In this document: in pieces, positions 1-55,776 of the stretch | How positions within the stretch are numbered: position 1 is the stretch's first letter | How the letters are laid out: every line of letters begins with the position of its first letter | NCBI RefSeq assembly: GCF_020382885.2 | Contig: NC_058514.1 | Coordinates: 10,650,249 to 10,714,248 of the forward strand | DNA length: 64,000 nucleotides | Source: Scatophagus argus | Lineage: Eukaryota; Chordata; Actinopteri; Scatophagidae | Reading direction: 5' to 3' | The notes under the pieces: generated by a model | Database searches by the model: none | What the model was told of the DNA's origin: nothing | What the model saw: only the letters and a program-made list of their open reading frames with translations | Translations under genes and position numbers: made by a program

Positions 1-2930
1 TGTATATACATATGCTGGTGTCATCCCCCGCCCACCCACGTGTTGGTCAGCTTATGGCTGAAAAAAAAACATAAAAAATGGTTTCTCCCCCTAACGCACA
101 GGCTAGGATCCTGAGGCAGCTGTTGACGAAGCAATCATGGTTTACAAAAAAAAAAAACAAAAACATGATGTGTACAAACACAGAAAGCCATTTAGACACC
201 TACACCTCATGTATAATCAGCTTTGTCTCAAGGGATCACAAACTTTTACACACATTCGCACCGAAAAAGAGGAAAAAAAAAAAAAAGACTCAAGACAACA
301 GATCACACTGAATTAAGAGGGGATTCTCAACAGCACGAGGAGACAGAAATGCAAACATATTGGCAGGGAACAATGCGGCATTGAGGTTATATGGGCTGTG
401 ACACAGTGAAGGATCTTTGCAATATATGGTGGCATATGGGCGCAGACTATCTGAGAGGTTTAAGATTTCAGTTTCCTTAAATTGTAATTTGTTTTTATCA
501 AATGTAAAAGGAAATAGTTTGAAATGTTTGGGAAATGCACTTAATTTGCTTTCCTGTTGAGATTTGGATGAGATCAAGATCATAAAAGATACCAGTCTCA
601 GGTCTGCACAGTATGCTGGGGGAAGCCTCCTGTTAGCTTAGCTTAGCATAAAGACTAAAAGCAGGGGGAAACAGCTAGCCTGACTCTCCCTAAAAGTAGT
701 ACAATAAAGTTGCCAGCATGTTAAAAGCTCACCAATTAACATGTTGTATTTGTTTTGTTTAAATATGCACAAAAACCCGAGATTTGGAGGTACCGGTAGT
801 AGGATTTTGTTACCATTTTATGCTAACCTAAGCTAACTAGCTGCTGGCTCCAGCTACAGATTTAACATACAAAAACCACAAAAAGTGGTCCATTTTCTAA
901 CATCTCAGCGAGAAAGCAAATAAACACTAAAACTGTTGAAGTATTCATCTAAAGACTTACTACCAAATACACAGTGCACAGTGACATTACAATGTCACAC
1001 AAAAGCAAAACTGTATGAATGTGTGAGCATATTTGTATGAGTGAGCAAATGTATTTATTCAACTGGTAAACAAAGCTTTTTGTGCTATTTCATCCTGTTC
1101 AAAAGCTGTAAAATGATGACTTATTTATTTTCTATACAAAGATCAGTAAATGTCAGACCTGGATAATGAGCGACTATGTGTGGATGTCTAAATATTTGAG
1201 CCTTCTCTGTGAGAACAGAGCTGGCAGCGTCTCCCTGCAGGTTAACGGAGAATACGACTGGATCAGGTGCGGAGCCAGTATAGCAGTGGGGTGCACTAGC
1301 TGTCAGGTGAAATGACCGTCAGGACTTTGTAATTTCCGCAGTCAGGTCAGCTGGGGACAAGACACCCAAGATGGTGACTGCAGCTCATTATGCTGGCAGA
1401 AACTAAGACGTTGAGGTGGGGAAGAAGAAAATGAAACATAACAGGGAGAGCAAGTTTGGAGATCCGATGGTGAAAAATCCCATGAATTTGGAGAAAATGT
1501 GTTACTTGGATGTACAGAAAATAAATCAATTGCAGATTTTACTTTTAAGCCGCATCCCTTGAATATAATTAGTATCAAAGAGTTGTGTATACGGTAAGTA
1601 CAGTAAATCTTAACAGCACCATACTTTTAAATGAGGACCTGATTGAAGATATTAGTACCGGCCTGGCAGCAACTGCACATTTGGTATCTCTGTAAAGATT
1701 TTGTCACAGTATTTAAAATGAGGGTTTAAGTACATTTATTACACTTGTTATTATTACATTTAATTGCTTATCTTTATGACATGTTGATTTTTTTCTGTCA
1801 AAAAGTTATGATATTATATGGTGCAGGTGAGAAAAAGATAGAAAAATTTTAATTTCAATATAAATATCTAAATATACAGTACACCCCTTGTGATGATCTG
1901 ACAACCTGCATGATTCTAATACAGTATAGTTATTCTTGTTAAAGGGAAAGACAAAATGAAAAGGCTCTCACAAGCTTCAAATACTTTTCATTACTTCAAC
2001 ACTGGTGCCACGTGAGCAGCTGGAAGCTCAGAAAAAAAGCAGCCAATGAGATGTGGCTTTCAATGACAGGTGGGAAGAACCGGTCACCATCCAGTCTTAT
2101 TCTTAAAAAGAAAAAAAAGAAAAAGAAAAAAAAAAAAACAAGTTATGACAAACTACAGGCTGATCCGAAGGGAACGAACGCATAAAAAGATGTTTAAAAA
2201 CAGACAAAACGATGAATCTCAGTGAAACCGTCAAATAAAAGACATGACATGATTGGACCCTGAGATCCCGCCTAACCCCCTCCCAACTAGGTCTAATCCC
2301 CCAACCTCGGAATATTACAGAAGAGAAAAACAAAATATAATCACAAGTAGAAAAGAAATAGACAACAACAACAACAACAAAAAAGAAGGACAGGAGAAAA
2401 AGTCTGTCACTAAATCTTCAAAGGTCATCTTCATTCACACAGATTTTTTTTTTAATTGATTTCTATATAGTATATATCTTTTTAGCATTAATAATCTTAT
2501 CTTTAATAGTTAAACAATAAAAGATCTGGTGATCGGAAAGGAGGATGGAGGATTTACATACAACTCGACAGACAAATGAGCATCTAAATAGAGAACAGTG
2601 GTGAAATGACGAGTTGAAGGGAAGTAAAACATCTTCTGTAAGACAACGTTGGGGAGCTAGCTAATGGCAAATGGCAGAGTTAATGTTATCATTGTGGTTG
2701 TTGAGCGTGAATAAATAAAACGACTGCCATAAGCGCAGGGAAAGCCACGCCCCTCCGTCCCCTCTTCTCCCCCTCAGGCTCGGTGAGAGCAACTCCCCCC
2801 CAACCCCCGGAATATAAAGCAGGTATGTTGACTATTCTGTCCATCGCTTCCTTCTGTCCTCCTCCTCTCCCTCTGAGTCTGTGCCATTCATGGAGTATTT
2901 GTATTTCTTCAGTCCAGCCTTAACACTGGT
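1..2930 (-). other. ahcyl2: ahcyl2 3' UTR and downstream flank
   Basis: No coding exon was found left of the ahcyl2 stop. Part of this stretch should be the 3' UTR. Minus-strand AATAAA hexamers occur at 1735-1740, 1124-1129 and 1054-1059, so a 3' UTR of about 1.2-1.9 kb is plausible but unproven. A-rich tracts lie at 120-175, 265-290 and 2105-2140. A percomorph interspersed repeat occupies about 590-870. Confidence 0.4.
590..870. repeat. Percomorph interspersed repeat, copy 1 (TTAGCTTAGCATAAAGACT family)
   Basis: The text running TTAGCTTAGCATAAAGACT, then a GCAGGGGGAAACAGCTAGCCTG block, then AAAGCTCACCAATTAACA, is recognisable as a very abundant non-coding repeat of spiny-rayed fish genomes. 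The same family recurs at about 51175-51315. I cannot assign its transposon class from this copy. Confidence 0.6.
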
Positions 2931-41990
<39,060 letters not shown>

Positions 41991-42099
41991 CGCTGCAGTT
42001 TCACAAAGTCCTTATTCCAACACAAATAACGAATCAAGCGGATGTGAGCGGAGAAGCGACGATGGCCAAATGCATTATGGTCCTTGTAGTTCAGCCAAG

Positions 42100-43610
42100 T
42101 ATCTCATAAATCTTCTCCTCATGCAAACTTCAACGCCACTGATGGGTACACGGCCGATCTTTTACAACCCGTTAGTGAAACTGGAGGGGGGGCAACATTT
42201 TTAACACATGCATTTCATTTTGCTGAAACGCAGTTCTAATAGACCAAATCAACTGCATTTCCCAAAAGGAAATGCTGCACTGTGAAATGTATTGTGGGAA
42301 ATGAGGTTTGTTATAAAAGAGGACGAAATTAAACTACAAAACAAACACGATTTGCGCAAGGTGATGCTTGTTGTTCACATGGCAATCACATATAAACATT
42401 TCTCCAGGGTTATCTATACATAAGCTATAATTTTCTAAATTATGTGATTAATTTTTAGTCTCACATGTGAAGAATAGTACCTCCGGTATGCACTTAATCA
42501 CTTGTAATATTGCACTATGAAGGACATGCTGCTACATCACAAAACAGCTTATGCTCAACCAATATTGGCACAAAAATATTTTAATGTTATCTGAAATTGT
42601 CGGTCAGCCTCAAGCCATCCAGTGGACGTTGCAGCACAAGACACTGCATCACATTACAGTGCTCATGCGGTAGATATGCAGTATGTCATATGAGATAATA
42701 CGACCAGTAGGAAGGTCAAATCATAAATAAATGAACTACATTGCCACCAAGTGGAGGCCTATAATAGTCAGAAAATATCAAATACAGTCAAGAGGAGGGA
42801 AATTAATAAGCTTCACTTGAATCTTTTTAATATCTCAAATTTTATTTTCAGCTCTCATGTGACATTTGTAAAATGGTATTGAAAATTGAAAACAACGAAA
42901 CATGTAGAAAGCAAAACGTAACCAATGGCTGACACGAGCATCCAGGATCAACGTCATTCAAATCTCTTTTGTAAAAGACACTGTATTTAGAAAATAGAAC
43001 TTGTTCTCTTCCACATATCAAAAGAATTGACACTTCTCATACTTAAGTGTTGGACTACAACCTACTGGAAGCTTTGCAACCGCAGAAAATTAGATTTTTT
43101 TGTGTATAGCTTCCATTTTTCAAAGTTTAATTTCTGTCGATGATTTCAAGCATGTAAGGAGTATCTCTAAATATGCATTCATTGAACTACATTAACAAAA
43201 AACAGCACACCATAAAAAAGAAACAAGTTACCTCCACACATACTGTATTTGCATTCATGCTAAATGGGTCCGAGCCCTTTGCCATCCACTAGTTAAATCT
43301 GAGGTATATTATTTACAAGGCTGCCATGCTGGTACATTCTCAAAATACAAAATCAGAAAACCAGATGTTAAAAAATACAACTCTTCATTGTATCAGAAGC
43401 ATACTGTGGTGTCACATACTTAAAATGTCAATGACAATACAGAATGTTGAAAATTTGTCCACCAAAAGTGATGAAATGTCCTTTCAAAGTGACGTGCAGC
43501 TTTTCTGATGTGCCCCTGAACGAGCAGTGGTTAAGCTGAGGTGGTATTCCAGACTGTGTGGAAAATATATATCTGCTAGTAGCTTTTTGTTGCTTATAAA
43601 AGATGATGAA
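42100..43610 (-). other. Interval between ahcyl2 promoter and tmem209 stop, mostly tmem209 3' UTR
   Basis: The two genes are tandem on the minus strand. A tmem209 3' UTR running leftwards from 43610 is expected. Candidate signals are ATTAAA at 43126-43131 and AATAAA at 42841-42846, leaving roughly 0.75 kb of true intergenic sequence. A second phrase resembling the ZNF143 element (GTATTGTGGGAAATGAG) is at about 42290-42306. No additional gene is seen. Confidence 0.5.
42841..42846 (-). terminator. tmem209: Candidate tmem209 polyadenylation signal
   Basis: TTTATT on the plus strand reads AATAAA on the minus strand, about 765 nt after the tmem209 stop codon. A nearer ATTAAA at 43126-43131 is the alternative. 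Confidence 0.4.
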
Positions 43611-49012
<5,402 letters not shown>

Positions 49013-49328
49013 TTAAGTTTAAGACGAGATTAAAACATCCCATGCGTTTTCTACTGAAACGTAATGCGCGTTACAGAACTTCACTATCTGTTAGCTTACT
49101 TAGACGTTGGTCAGACAGAGGCATGACATGTGTAGCCTCCACTAGCCAATATGCTAGCTAAGCGGTTAGCTAAAGTTAGCTAGCTTAAACATAAACATTG
49201 CAGAATTTTTACGGAAATAATTGTTTCGTTTCTCTTTCATAATATTCAGCCAATAATACAACATATATGTCAAATGTGGTACAGCCAACATAGAAATACA
49301 AAACGTAAGAAATACAGATAATTCATAC

Positions 49329-49410
49329 CAAGTAAAAGTGAATGACAACCACGGCGCTGCATATTTTGTATTTTAACCGGAAACTAAAGACTGTACTTCC
49401 GGTCAAAGCT
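49329..49410 (-). promoter_or_regulatory. tmem209: tmem209 promoter and non-coding first exon with paired ETS sites
   Basis: A good donor (TTTTACTTG then GTATGA, exon edge at 49329) marks a probable short 5' UTR exon that splices to the coding exon's acceptor at 48959/48960. Just upstream are two convergent ETS-type cores, ACCGGAAA (49376-49383) and ACTTCCGGT (49395-49403). This is a typical TATA-less housekeeping promoter arrangement. The exact start site is inferred. Confidence 0.55.
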
Positions 49411-49693
49411 CTTACTTGTAATTAATACAAATAATAATGAATATATCACAACAGAATTTTGTTTACAGGTATTATTTACTTGGCTGGATTGTCATACATA
49501 TTACGACAGTTATGCGTTTGATTGTTGTTTATTAAAAGAATAACATCTTCGTAACTTGCCAGATGAATTTTCTTCAGGTAATGCCGTGTCTGATCAACTG
49601 TTTCAATACTATTAATGTATTTATCTTATTGTTTGCTTTTAGTCATATTGTGGCTTTAGTTACAAATTATATCGAGGAAGTGAGGTATTCACA

Positions 49694-49713
49694 TGGCCAG
49701 ATGGGGGCGCTGT
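49694..49713 (+). promoter_or_regulatory. CTCF-like binding sequence
   Basis: TGGCCAGATGGGGGCGCTGT agrees with the canonical CTCF core (TGGCCACCAGGGGGCGCTGT) at all but three positions. It lies in the short gap between prdm4 and tmem209. Confidence 0.5.
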
Positions 49714-49915
49714 CTATACTTTAACCACATGGTTCTGCAATGTGTGACCATGTGTTGAATGATCATGCAGTCCATGATCATTATGGTTAAAAAGCAATAA
49801 CAGCCCCAAGAAAATGAAACGTAAAAGTAAAGTAAATGAAATGTAAAGTAATAGTTTATGTTTTTAACTCTGTCAAGCATAACAGTCTTTAACATAAAAT
49901 AACTGTGAATGTTCA

Positions 49916-49921
49916 TTTATT
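49916..49921 (-). terminator. prdm4: Candidate prdm4 polyadenylation signal
   Basis: The minus-strand AATAAA hexamer lies about 560 nt after the prdm4 stop, and is the first perfect hexamer I noticed in that interval. Confidence 0.4.
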
Positions 49922-50481
49922 AAAACATTATGTAACAGATAGGCTGAAGCTATAACATTTTAACATTGACACAATGAAAACATTGATGCCCAGATTGCTG
50001 TTTCTCAACAGGATCACATCCACAGACATTTTAAATTAAAAAAACCCCTTGCTTTTAACAAATAAATAATTAAAGCACAATTACATAAGGATTAAATGCA
50101 AGAACAGGGCACCAGAATTTTTAATTGACATTAATGTGCAACTACAAATTAACATTATACCAGTCACCCCATGTTAGTGGATCAAAGAAAAAAAACAAAT
50201 AAGGAGTTCAAATGAATGAATGACAGATAGCTTATATGAATCCCATCAACCAACATTTGTAGAAATACAGTCAGATCTTTATCAGTTGCCAAAGATTATT
50301 TTAGCAGCAGTAATATGCTTGTGAGGCTAAACATATATTGATTGTAAAATTAAATTATCAATTGTTTGCCATTGAAATTTGACTATATAACTAATATTTG
50401 GCAAAAACTATAGAGGTAAAAGTCAGTATTGTAATAAAGTAAATAAATTAAAAAAAAGACATCTCAAGAGGCACAGTGTTG

Positions 50482-53400
50482 TCAATGAGGGGGTGACAGG
50501 GACTTTTCAGAGTTATATCCTCCAACATCTAAACCACAGTCTTCACTGCTGGCTGAGTTAACATGTCTCTCTCCTCTTCCATCATCATCCTCTTCCTCCT
50601 CTTCATCTTCTTCCTCATCCACATCCTGCTCCTTACGGGACACTCTCTCCGTCTTGGGCCCTTTGCATATCTTGAGGTGACGGGTTAGGTGGTACTTAGT
50701 GAGGAAAGCTTTGTGGCATTTCTCGCAGACAAAGTCTCTTCGGCCCTCGTGAGAGTTCATGTGCTTTTTCAGGTGGTTGGTCTTGAGAAAATGTTTATTG
50801 CACTTGGGGCACTGTATCCGTCGTTCGCTGTGGTAGGAAAGGATACAAAAGGAGAAATTACATATGCTGGTCTACCGACTTATAAAAACAATTAACTCCC
50901 TCAGCTTTATTGAGAATACAATGAATAAGCTACATACTGGGTGTGAGAGAACATATGTTGTTTCAGGTCATGTTTCCTGATGAACGCCCGATCACAGAGC
51001 TCACACTTGAGTTTCTCTGCACCGGTGTGGATGAGCATATGTGACGCCACATGAGACTTCTGGGTAAACGACTTCTCACAAACCGTGCATCTATAGTTCT
51101 TCTGACCTGTTTGTGGTGGGGAAAAAACAGAGTTTCCAAATTTGAAAAAGGGTTCACGCAAAAGTTTGACACTTTGAAATGAAGCTACAGCGGTCAGCTT
51201 AGCTAAAGACTGGATACAAGAGGAAACATCTATCCTGGCTCTGTCCAATGGTAACAAAATCCATGTGCTAGCTACAGCTTCATATTTAACAAACAGAAAT
51301 GAGTGGCACGGAGTTCTCATCTAAACTCTCCACCAGAAAGAACATAAACATATTCCCAAAAATGTTTAACTTCCATGTTTAAGAATCTTAGAAGAAAGTG
51401 GTACAAGATGCCCTGATATTGTTTTTAAATTAGATTTTTTTTTTTGAGATGCACATAGTCTGTTGCAATTTGTCTAAGAAAAACCTTTGTAGATAGCTGA
51501 GTTTTTATAATCATGAGTTTTTATATGTGGCCTGTTGGGGAAACACAGCAAGAGTTGGGGGGAGTTAGTATGACAGCTGAAAAGACAGACGTTTACACGT
51601 CAATGATTTCAGTACACACCTGTGTGAATCTTGAGGTGCATCCTGAGGTTGCTGGGATCGCTGAAGGCTTTACTGCAGTATTCACACTTGTGAGGTTTCA
51701 TCCCCACGTGCCCCATGAAGTGCACATTGAGCTTAGTGGATGTAATAAAAGCCCGGGAACACATGCTGCACTTGAATTTCTTCTCCCGTACATGACCCTG
51801 ACCTTTCGCTCTAGGGGTAACGTTACTAGAGTTTCTGCCCCTTCCGCCATTGTTATCACTGTTTGTTTGTCCTGCAGCGTGGGCATGACAAGGCCACGGG
51901 GAAGAGGAGGAACTTGAGGTCCCATTGGTCAGCTTCTCTTCCTGCTGACCGTGTTGCTGTTGCTGCGGTGGTTGTTGCTCTTGTTGCTGCTGCGGTTGTT
52001 GTGGTTGCTGCTGCTGAGAGTGGTCCTGCTGCGATGGGCTGTGGCTGTGTGGAGGCTGATTATGGCTGTGGTTACTGTTATGGCTGCCGAGATGAGACTT
52101 GAGCTCAGAGAAGGAGGAACACTCTTTGCCACACTGGCATATCTGGCCTTCAGGCACCTGAGGAACACCTGTGGCGAGACAGAAGCCTCAGTGTGACTTC
52201 TTTAAAAATCCAAACTATACACTATATTTCATCATCTGTCATCTCACCCATCAGCCTGCAGTAATCTCTGCTGTAGTAGAACAGTAGCTCCTGGTCCGGG
52301 TGGATCTCTGTGGTGGTACAAAAGAACAGTTTCCCGCTGGCAGGGTATGCCACCAGGTTCTGCTCTTCACGGGTTCTAAACACGTACAGCAATTAAGAGT
52401 TATTTATTAGTATATCAGCTAGACTGAATTAATATGGCAAACGCTTCAGAACTCAACGTTTTGCGCTGGCATCAAACCTTGCTTTGCGGACAAACATCAT
52501 CCAGTTGCACTCATTCTCGTCTGTAGTCACAATGTAGAATTCCAGCACGCTGTTGTGGTACATCTGAAATAGAGAAATGGGTCCATCTACTTATCAAGGT
52601 TTCTCACCACAGACTGTGACAACCCTCAGTCCAAACAAAGCCACTCCACTCACCTTCCATATTTGTGGCGTGTCCTTTTCTGGCCAATCAGAGAGATCCA
52701 CGTTACTACAATGCTGGCCCACCATTGGTCCAAAGCAGGTCCTTGGAGGAATGACGTCCCGTGCAAAAACCCCTGAGAAGCATAAACACATTTTATGAAT
52801 AACCTCATTGAAGGTATACCAAATGAGTTTTTGGCAACCCATTTATGGTATGTGCTACCTTTCTAATAATATTTTCTTTACACAATGCATCTTAAACTCC
52901 TACGGTTTTGTTACTTCATTATGGCTCTCAAAAAGAGCCTCAGCAATCACGTTTGAGTGCATAAAAGCTTGTGTGGGCTGTTCCGCTGATCTCCAAACAT
53001 AAACGAATAAACTATAAGAAAAGTGACTGAAAACACTCATAAAACTCCAGAGGATAAAAAATTTACTTAAATATCATTCATGTTCTCTCCTGCACATGTG
53101 GACCACAGACAGCATATCAGACCACAGAATACGGCATACTTTTGTAACAGCCACAGAAACCCTGGTTTCAGGTGGTGTGTTATCTCACCGAGTGGTTCAA
53201 CAGCCACTGAGATGCGCAGGCACAGTGGACGCGGCAGAGAGAGGCGAGCTCGGCTTTGGATGGGCGCATCAGGGATGAAGGTGACTGGTCCGTGCTCAGG
53301 GCAGTCTGAGGTATATGAGCGCTCACACAGTGTGCACCCTGGAAGAGAATAACAGCTAAAAAGTTAGTGAGCGTAACACTCACCTCTACCTACTGCCTGT

Positions 53401-55078
53401 TCACAATGTCAAACGCTTTACTTAACAATTAACAACTAGTTTAAATTATATTTTTGCTAAATAATGGAATGGTAAGCTTTATACTCTATCTCAAACACAT
53501 GTTCAAATCCACTGAAATATCAGTTTTTTTGACATGTGAAGCATGTACTACTAAAACACACTCACAGATGGTGTAGGCAGTGACCATATTCTCCTTGTTG
53601 GAGGTAGAATCCTCCAGCTGCAGGGTGGAGTTGACCAGCACCAGGTTGTTTTCTGGACCCAGTGACACCTCTGCAGTAATGGGGGACACATTCACTGCCT
53701 CCAGCCCCATCCCAGAGTGTCCATGCAGCGACACTGGCTCCAGCTGACCCTGGCTGGCCATAGAACCAGTGAGCACCACACTGACAACACCTGAGTTCAG
53801 CTCCCCATTTGAGTGGAGCTGCTCCCCAAGTCCTCCTGCTCCTCCTCCGCCAGCGTTCCCTACTCGGCCCCCCATATGATCTGGCTCCATCACCACCGGC
53901 AGTTCGAGCACAGGGGGCCCATGGAGGGGCATAACACCACCAGATGAGTCCACCCCAGTCAGGCCCTCGTGCGGCTGAGGCTGCCGCCCCCCTCCGAGCT
54001 GCTGCTGTGTGTCAGACACTGTCACCACCCCGACTCCATCCATGGTAGCCAGCTCCTCTCCCATCCGGTCGGGGGACATGGGACTGCTGACACGTGACTC
54101 CATGGCCAACCCTGTAGAATCCAGTTCATGAGCACCAGTCTGGTGGAGGTCTCCCTGGCCACTCACCTGTCTTGAGTCCATAGGCACCAGGCCCTGTTCC
54201 AGTGGGCCTCCAGGACCACTGTAGGGATCCAGACCTGAGGGATTATTACTGGCCACAGACAGGGTCCCATCCATGTTAAGACTGCTGGGATGAATGTATT
54301 GAGGTGGTGGACGGTCTGCCAGATAGGACAGGATACCTACAGTAGGGCAAGAAACAGTGAACTTGATTAGAAAAACAAAATTTAATGTACTGAGCAGAAA
54401 GCAGTGATTCATTAACTAAAATAATTTCAGTTCAAAAGGAAACAGAAGGAAAACTACCCTTCATCATTTGTCCAAAGTCCAATTAAACAGGCATCTACAC
54501 TACAATAATGTGGCTGACACAAACAGCACCCTACCTGGCAATATGTGACGGAAGTAGCTGCTCTCCAGGTGTGGGTAGGGAGGAGGCGGCAAGGAGTAGT
54601 TCCTCTCTGGCAGGCCACACATCACTCCTCTATCACTCAGTGGACCCATGGGGAGCATCAGCGAGAGGGCAGAAGGAAGAGAGCCCAGCGAAGGCCCCAG
54701 ACTGGGGATGGCCACTGGCATACCTGAACCATAATGATGAGTCAAAAGCAGATAATAAACACAGATTTAAAAGGATCGCAGCCTGAGACTACTGCACGGA
54801 ATTAAAGATCGCACAGTCCGTATTAACAACTGGGATCTAGACAAATCTAAATGTACTTTCTAAATCTAGCTTGAAGATTGCACAAGAAATCAGAATATAC
54901 TGTAATGCAGTATGACTGTCAGTGAATATGCAAAGCCGAGCGAAGAGGCCGAGTCTTTCATACCTGGAGTGGGAATGGGGTTATGTGTGGGAGAGGTGGG
55001 CAGACCCAGGTGACTGGCACTCACTGAGGGCACACTGAGCTGGTCCATGCCCACAGGACTCAGGTTCATGTCATTCAT
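50482..55078 (-). CDS. prdm4: PR domain zinc finger protein 4, 10 coding exons
   Basis: PRDM4 is a nuclear DNA-binding regulator linked in mammals to PRMT5 recruitment and neurotrophin-receptor signalling. The deduced protein is 873 residues (human 801). Coding exons in order: 54964-55078, 54535-54723, 53566-54336, 53189-53338, 52654-52772, 52478-52563, 52248-52375, 51620-52168, 50938-51106, 50482-50827; total 2622 nt, phases consistent. The N-terminus [14 protein letters not shown] matches human apart from a few lead residues. Next come a zinc knuckle ([17 protein letters not shown], from residue 359) and a PR/SET domain to about 515 ([26 protein letters not shown]). A degenerate finger ([17 protein letters not shown]) and a Gln/His/Ser-rich linker precede six zinc fingers and an acidic tail. 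The last finger ends C2HC (HLTRHLKIC). The longer length is partly the Gln-rich linker, a teleost-type expansion. The in-frame TGA upstream fixes the start. Confidence 0.97.
51175..51315. repeat. Percomorph interspersed repeat, copy 2 (AAAGACTGG family)
   Basis: GGTCAGCTTAGCTAAAGACT, CTGGCTCTGTCCAATGGTAA and CAAAATCCATGTGCTAGCTA are landmark phrases shared with the repeat family at 590-870. It occupies part of the prdm4 intron 51107-51619; the rest of that intron is AT-rich with nothing recognisable. Confidence 0.6.
52773..53188 (-). other. prdm4 intron within the PR domain, no feature seen
   Basis: A 416-bp intron splitting the PR/SET domain between [10 protein letters not shown] and GVFARDVIP. 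It shows no repeats or extra exon. Confidence 0.6.
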
Positions 55079-55359
55079 CCTGGAGAAAAACCATCAGAGC
55101 TAAATCGTGACTGAGTAGTGAGCCGGTAAGCCACCGACCATATCCCAACAACTAACTGATTGTTTACGCTTTTCGCTGCTGTTTATACACAGTTAGCATT
55201 TTGAAGAACTGGATCTATGCTCCATTATCTTGCGATTGGTGGAGAGTTGTTTTTGAATAAACTTGTAAATATTCGATTAACTTGGCCCTTGTGTGAAACT
55301 GTCAGCTCATACACACACACAGGCGAAACACATACGCAGTGTGAGCAGCGTTAGCTTAC

Positions 55360-55411
55360 CTGAAGTCAATAACTGATGTCCATCACTGCTAAAGGGTTTA
55401 TATTTCTCTCC
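55360..55411 (-). other. prdm4: Predicted non-coding leader exon 2 of prdm4
   Basis: An acceptor (TTTCACAG, transcript sense) at the 55411 side and a donor (CTTCAG then GTAAGC) at 55360 bound a 52-nt exon. It contains the second part of the uORF beginning at 55776. It would splice to the main coding exon, whose acceptor lies one base before the start codon. Confidence 0.55.
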
Positions 55412-55776
55412 CTGTGAAATAAATGACCTGATATGAACAACAACTTAATGCACCGACATGCCAATCATGATTCTGATACAACTCCAAGTTAAACAGTTAA
55501 AACAATAGTTACCGTGTCATCTAAAATGACTTGTTTGCAACTAGTTAGCGAAACATCAACCAGTTTTGTCACAATGCTAACGCTAGCCTTGCTAACTTAC
55601 ACTTACAAAAATCGTTAAAACAGAAAACTGTCAGGTGTTTCAGACAGCTGAAAGATACAACAGATAAACCACGCTACAAACGTGCTGGCTCATTGCAAGA
55701 ATACCGATTATATGAAAGGACGATACCTTAAAACCATCAGAACATACCAACACAATGCCTCCTTGAACGGGGCCAT
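55360..55776 (-). CDS. Upstream ORF in the prdm4 leader (24 codons, spliced)
   Basis: ATG at 55774-55776 is in strong context (GTC before, G after). Joining predicted leader exons 55748-55776 and 55360-55411 gives an ORF that starts MAPFKEALCWERN and ends DISY then TGA. The stop is seven nucleotides before the prdm4 ATG in the mature transcript. This depends on both leader splice sites being used. It is more likely a translational control element than a functional peptide. Confidence 0.4.

Larger units (their letters stand above)
49410..50481 (-). other. Interval between tmem209 promoter and prdm4 stop
   Basis: The prdm4 3' UTR is expected to run leftwards from 50481. A minus-strand AATAAA at 49916-49921 would give about 560 nt. 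The remaining 0.5 kb contains a CTCF-like sequence at 49694-49713. No other gene was seen. Confidence 0.5.

Noticed and set aside
49329..49366. ATG in tmem209 leader exon (MQRRGCHSLLLA) as the protein start
   Set aside because: It is out of frame with MLTPPKEG and stops right after the splice; the family N-terminus begins in the second exon.
51863..52196. Val/Leu/Ala-rich plus-strand ORFs
   Set aside because: They are antisense translations of the prdm4 Gln-rich linker.
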